A stretch of DNA of 9,134 nucleotides. Origin: JANYCD01 sp043738625. GTDB lineage: Bacteria; Pseudomonadota; Gammaproteobacteria; Burkholderiales; Rhodocyclaceae. This document shows, one piece after another, positions 6,152 to 9,134 of the stretch. A program made the position numbers and the translations under genes. The notes under the pieces were generated by a model, which saw nothing but the letters and a program-made list of their open reading frames with translations, searched no databases and was not told the origin of the DNA. Each line of letters opens with the position of its first letter. Position 1 is the first letter of the stretch. The DNA lies in the NCBI GenBank assembly GCA_043738625.1, contig JAYUFR010000294.1:1-9134 (forward strand), read 5' to 3'.

Positions 6152-6186
6152 GTGTTGACAAGTGCCGGAAGCTCCCCCGGCAACAC
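6152..6186 (-). other. Bulged hairpin in the ompA leader
   Basis: GTGTTG (6152-6157) pairs with CAACAC (6181-6186), and CCGG (6165-6168) with CCGG (6177-6180), leaving a seven-base bulge. It would lie 26 bases before the GTG start in the ompA mRNA. Stable leader hairpins set the long half-life of ompA mRNA in E. coli; whether this one does so is inference. In the rest of the 310-base intergenic region (6127-6436) I find no clear ompA -35/-10 pair and only a short palindrome CCGTACGG at 6232-6239. Confidence 0.4.
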
Positions 6187-6376
6187 CTGTTCCGCAGAGA
6201 CCGTAGGTTCAATGAAAAGGGGATACCGGTTCCGTACGGTAACGCACATAGTCTGAAAAAGGGAGAAAAGTGTTGTGCCCGCGACACAAAAACTTGCTTT
6301 CAGGCAATGCAGAACGCGGGCAAGCGGGGGCAGCGTCAGCGCTTCCGGGTCACCACGCCTGCTCAAGAGTCGCTGG

Positions 6377-6404
6377 TTGACGCTCTCGCCTAACGTAATA
6401 TCAT
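6377..6404 (+). promoter_or_regulatory. Sigma70-type promoter of the CheB-CheR gene
   Basis: TTGACG (6377-6382, five of six consensus bases) and TATCAT (6399-6404, five of six) are separated by 16 bases. Transcription would start near 6411, giving a leader of about 26 bases that contains the GGGGGA ribosome site before the ATG at 6437. Confidence 0.65.
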
Positions 6405-6436
6405 TGAAGGGTTGCCAATCAAGCGCCGGGGGAATC

Positions 6437-9134
6437 ATGCCAACCAAAAAAAAGAAAGTCGGAGCGCAAGCTGTGGTGGCGCCACCCAGCCATGTCAATT
6501 CGGCTGCAGATGCTCCACATGCATCCGCAGTGGCCGCTTCCCCCGCAGTCTTCCCGATTGTCGGCATTGGCGCTTCGGCCGGTGGGCTGGCGGCGTTTGA
6601 GGCTTTTTTCTCCGGCATGCCTGTCGACAAGGATCCGGGCATGGCCTTTGTACTGATACAGCATCTGGCGCCGGACCACAAAAGCCTCCTCACTGAACTT
6701 GTTCAACGCTATACCCGCATGCAGGCCTTCGAAGTTGAGGACGGCATGCGGGTACACCCCAACTGCGTCTACATCATCCCGCCCAACCGCGACATGGCGT
6801 TTCTGAACAACACCCTGCAATTGCTGGAACACTCGGCGCCGCGCGGCCAGCGTTTGCCGATCGACTTTTTCTTCCGCTCGCTGGCCCTGGTCCTGGGCCA
6901 GCACGCCATCGGCATCGTGCTTTCCGGCACCGGCAGTGATGGCACGCAAGGCGTGCGGGCAATCAAGGGCGAAGGCGGCATGGTGATGGCGCAGAACCCG
7001 GCGTCCACCGAGTTCGACGGCATGCCGCGCAGCGCCCTCGCCACCGGCCTGGTGGATTACGAATTGCCACCGGCCGAGATGCCGGCCCAGCTCATCGCCT
7101 ACGCCACGCACGCCTTCAGCCATCGGTTCCAGCCGGAAACCCCGCGGACGCCATCGGTCGAGAGCGCGCTGAAGAAAATATTTGTGCTGCTGAGGAGCCA
7201 GACCGGTCACGACTTTTCCCAATACAAGCCAAGCACCATCAACCGCCGCATCGAACGGCGCATGGCGGTTCATCAAATCGCAGCGATCGACAACTACGTC
7301 AGCTATCTGCAGCAGACGCCACCCGAAGTGGAAGCGCTGTTTCGTGACCTGTTGATCGGCGTGACCAATTTCTTCCGCGACCCGGAGCCTTTTCAGGTGC
7401 TTGAGGAACACATTATCCCCAGGCTGTTAGATAACCGGCCGGCAGACTCCGTGATCCGCGTCTGGTCGGCGGGATGTTCCACCGGCGAGGAGGCCTATTC
7501 CATCGCCATGTTGTTGCAGGAACGCATGGAGGCGCGCAAACAAAGCTACACCGTGCAACTCTTCGCGACCGACATTGACAGCCGTGCCATCACCACGGCC
7601 CGTGCCGGCCTTTATCCGGCCAGCATCGCCGCCGACCTGACTCCGGACCGGCTGGCGCGTTTTTTTTCCGCCGAGTCCGACGGCAGCGGCTACCGCATCC
7701 ATAAAGGCATCCGCGACATGCTGGTGTTTTCCGAACACGACGTGATCAAGGATCCGCCCATCTCCAAACTCGACATGATCAGTTGCCGCAACCTCATGAT
7801 CTATCTGGGCGCGGAACTGCAGAAGAAGCTGATTCCCCTGTTCCACTATGCCCTCAAACCGGGCGGCATTTTATTACTCGGGACATCAGAAGGCGTGGGC
7901 GAGTTTGCCGACCTGTTTGCCGTGGTGGACCGAAAAGCAAAGTTGTATCAGCGCAATGAGGATTTTCACCGCGTCGAACGCGGCGGTCACCGTCTGGATC
8001 TGCCGCCCGTGATGGTGCTGGACTCGCTGCCCCCGCCCAGCGCCATAAGGCCGGCGTTGCCGCTAAAACAGCCCATGCGCGAGGTGGCCGAACAAGCGCT
8101 GTTGCAGCAACTGGCCCCGGCCAGCGCCCTGGTCAACGACAAGGGCGACATTCTCTATCTGCACGGCCGCAGCGGCATGTATCTGGAGCCGGCCCCCGGC
8201 GAGCCGGGCATCAGCAACATCCTGAAAATGGCCCGCGAAGGCTTGCGTCGCGATCTGGCCAGTGCCCTGCGCAAAGCGGCTGCCACCAAAGAGATCGTGC
8301 GCTGCCCCGGTCTGCGGGTCAAAACCAACGGCCACTTCACCGGGGTCAACCTGACCGTCTGCCCAGTGGCGGCAGGCTCTGCCACACCGCCCGAATCACC
8401 AAGATCGCCCGAGCCATCGCAGTCACCCGCGCTAGATTTATACCTGGTGATTCTGGAGGATGCGCCAGCCTCCGCCGCCGACCCGGTAGCGCCGACCGTG
8501 GCAGCCGATGCCGCAGTGGCCGGCCCTGTATCGGCTGCCAACGCCAAGGCCGAAACGCGTATCGCCGCACTCAAGGAAGAATTGCGCGCCAAAGACGAAT
8601 ACCTCCAGAGCACCCACGAAGAACTTGAGAGCTCCAACGAAGAACTCAAATCCTCGAATGAGGAAATGCAGTCAGTGAACGAGGAACTGCAATCCACCAA
8701 CGAGGAGCTGGAAACCTCCAAAGAAGAGTTGCAGTCACTCAACGAAGAACTGGGCACGGTCAATGCCGAGTTACAAACCAAGGTAGTGGATCTGTCGCGC
8801 GCCAATAATGACATGAACAACCTGCTGGCCGGCACCGGCATTGGCACCGTGTTTGTCGACCACGCGCTTCGCATTCTGCGCTTCACGCCCGCCGTGACCC
8901 ATATCATCAACCTGATACTGAGCGACGTGGGCCGTCCGGTGAGCCACATCGTCTCCAACCTGGTGGGGTATAGCGCACTGGTGTCAGACGCCCAGGCGGT
9001 GCTCAACACCCTGATTCCCAAAGAGGTGGATGTGCAGACCACTGAAGGCAAGTTCTTCACCATGCGCATCCTGCCCTACCGCACGCTGGACAACGTGATT
9101 GAAGGCGCGGTGATCACCTTTGTCGAGATAACCG
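6437..9134 (+). CDS. CheB-CheR-PAS fusion signalling protein (partial, runs off the end)
   Basis: 899 codons are visible with no stop. After a Lys/Ala-rich start (1-38) comes a CheB methylesterase domain (about 40-225) with the catalytic triad visible: Ser47 in GIGASAGG, His76 in IQHLAP, Asp168 in SGTGSDGT. Next is CheR: helical N-terminal part (about 243-316, with TNFFRDP), then the S-adenosylmethionine-dependent methyltransferase (about 318-508) with SAGCSTGEEAYS (344-355), FATDID (376-381) and CRNLMIYL (450-457). Residues 548-614 look like a degenerate PAS. A Pro/Ala-rich linker leads into a heptad-repeat coiled coil (about 702-790) and a PAS-like domain (about 791-899). In related proteins a histidine kinase or GGDEF module follows; here it is outside the window. 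There is no receiver domain before CheB, unlike stand-alone CheB. No other chemotaxis gene is near, so a stress or surface-signalling role is as likely as classic chemotaxis. GGGGGA lies four bases before the ATG. Confidence 0.95.
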   Translation, partial: MPTKKKKVGAQAVVAPPSHVNSAADAPHASAVAASPAVFPIVGIGASAGGLAAFEAFFSGMPVDKDPGMAFVLIQHLAPDHKSLLTELVQRYTRMQAFEVEDGMRVHPNCVYIIPPNRDMAFLNNTLQLLEHSAPRGQRLPIDFFFRSLALVLGQHAIGIVLSGTGSDGTQGVRAIKGEGGMVMAQNPASTEFDGMPRSALATGLVDYELPPAEMPAQLIAYATHAFSHRFQPETPRTPSVESALKKIFVLLRSQTGHDFSQYKPSTINRRIERRMAVHQIAAIDNYVSYLQQTPPEVEALFRDLLIGVTNFFRDPEPFQVLEEHIIPRLLDNRPADSVIRVWSAGCSTGEEAYSIAMLLQERMEARKQSYTVQLFATDIDSRAITTARAGLYPASIAADLTPDRLARFFSAESDGSGYRIHKGIRDMLVFSEHDVIKDPPISKLDMISCRNLMIYLGAELQKKLIPLFHYALKPGGILLLGTSEGVGEFADLFAVVDRKAKLYQRNEDFHRVERGGHRLDLPPVMVLDSLPPPSAIRPALPLKQPMREVAEQALLQQLAPASALVNDKGDILYLHGRSGMYLEPAPGEPGISNILKMAREGLRRDLASALRKAAATKEIVRCPGLRVKTNGHFTGVNLTVCPVAAGSATPPESPRSPEPSQSPALDLYLVILEDAPASAADPVAPTVAADAAVAGPVSAANAKAETRIAALKEELRAKDEYLQSTHEELESSNEELKSSNEEMQSVNEELQSTNEELETSKEELQSLNEELGTVNAELQTKVVDLSRANNDMNNLLAGTGIGTVFVDHALRILRFTPAVTHIINLILSDVGRPVSHIVSNLVGYSALVSDAQAVLNTLIPKEVDVQTTEGKFFTMRILPYRTLDNVIEGAVITFVEIT
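8618..8782 (+). repeat. Heptad-coding 21-base repeat tract in the CheB-CheR gene
   Basis: Residues 728-782 are about eight consecutive seven-residue units close to S(x)NEEL(x), such as SSNEELK, SSNEEMQ, SVNEELQ, STNEELE and SLNEELG. At the DNA level this is a diverged 21-base periodicity. It forms a rigid parallel coiled coil between the CheR part and the PAS domain, of the signalling-helix kind. Such NEEL repeats are common in CheB-CheR-PAS proteins. Confidence 0.85.

Noticed and set aside
6127..6693. Extension of ompA to an upstream ATG at 6693
   Set aside because: The extra 189 residues show no signal peptide, cross the promoter and coding start of the divergent gene, and the GTG at 6126 has both a ribosome site and a proper signal peptide.
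6419..7411. Minus-strand open frame of 330 codons opposite the CheB-CheR gene
   Set aside because: It lies fully opposite strongly conserved CheB and CheR motifs, has low-complexity composition and no recognisable domain; it is an artefact of high-GC codon use.
8155..9069. Minus-strand serine-rich open frame of 304 codons
   Set aside because: The serine runs are the complement of the NEEL heptad tract in the CheB-CheR gene.

Overview
The window looks like chromosomal DNA of a Gram-negative proteobacterium, most likely a betaproteobacterium. This rests on moderately high GC, several signal-peptide-bearing envelope proteins, an OmpA with a betaproteobacterial look, c-type cytochromes and a CheB-CheR fusion. 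The genus cannot be named from the sequence alone. I see no RNA gene, insertion sequence, integrase or CRISPR array.

Left part (1-3014, all + strand): the last 32 codons of a BON-domain periplasmic protein; a small exported protein with a His/Asp/Gly-rich tail (246-701); a gene for an outer-membrane protein that joins a one-heme c-type cytochrome segment to a beta-barrel (897-2264, Cyc2-like); and a diheme cytochrome c4 (2333-2941) closed by a rho-independent terminator. Two sequences resembling FNR/CRP-family boxes (two TTGAN-like half-sites 4 bases apart) lie upstream of the His-rich gene (121-134) and of the cytochrome-porin gene (806-819). The order cytochrome-porin then c4 copies the cyc2-cyc1 start of the iron-oxidation (rus) operon of Acidithiobacillus ferrooxidans, so the pair is a candidate route for electrons between the outside of the cell and the periplasm. 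Its real substrate is unknown.

Middle part (3013-6126, all - strand): ompA (GTG start, good ribosome site, strong terminator at 5060-5090), then a two-gene unit of a phospholipase D/cardiolipin-synthase-like lipoprotein and a small DUF5329-type exported protein separated by a single base. These are envelope structure and phospholipid functions.

Right part (6377-9134, + strand): a near-consensus sigma70-type promoter drives a very large gene that runs off the window. It has a CheB methylesterase domain, a CheR methyltransferase domain, a linker, a long heptad-repeat coiled coil and a PAS-like domain, with a kinase module expected beyond the edge. It is divergent from ompA across a 310-base intergenic region.

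The best candidate for something new is the two-gene electron-transfer unit at 897-2941 with its FNR-like site and the neighbouring metal-binding-type His-rich protein.
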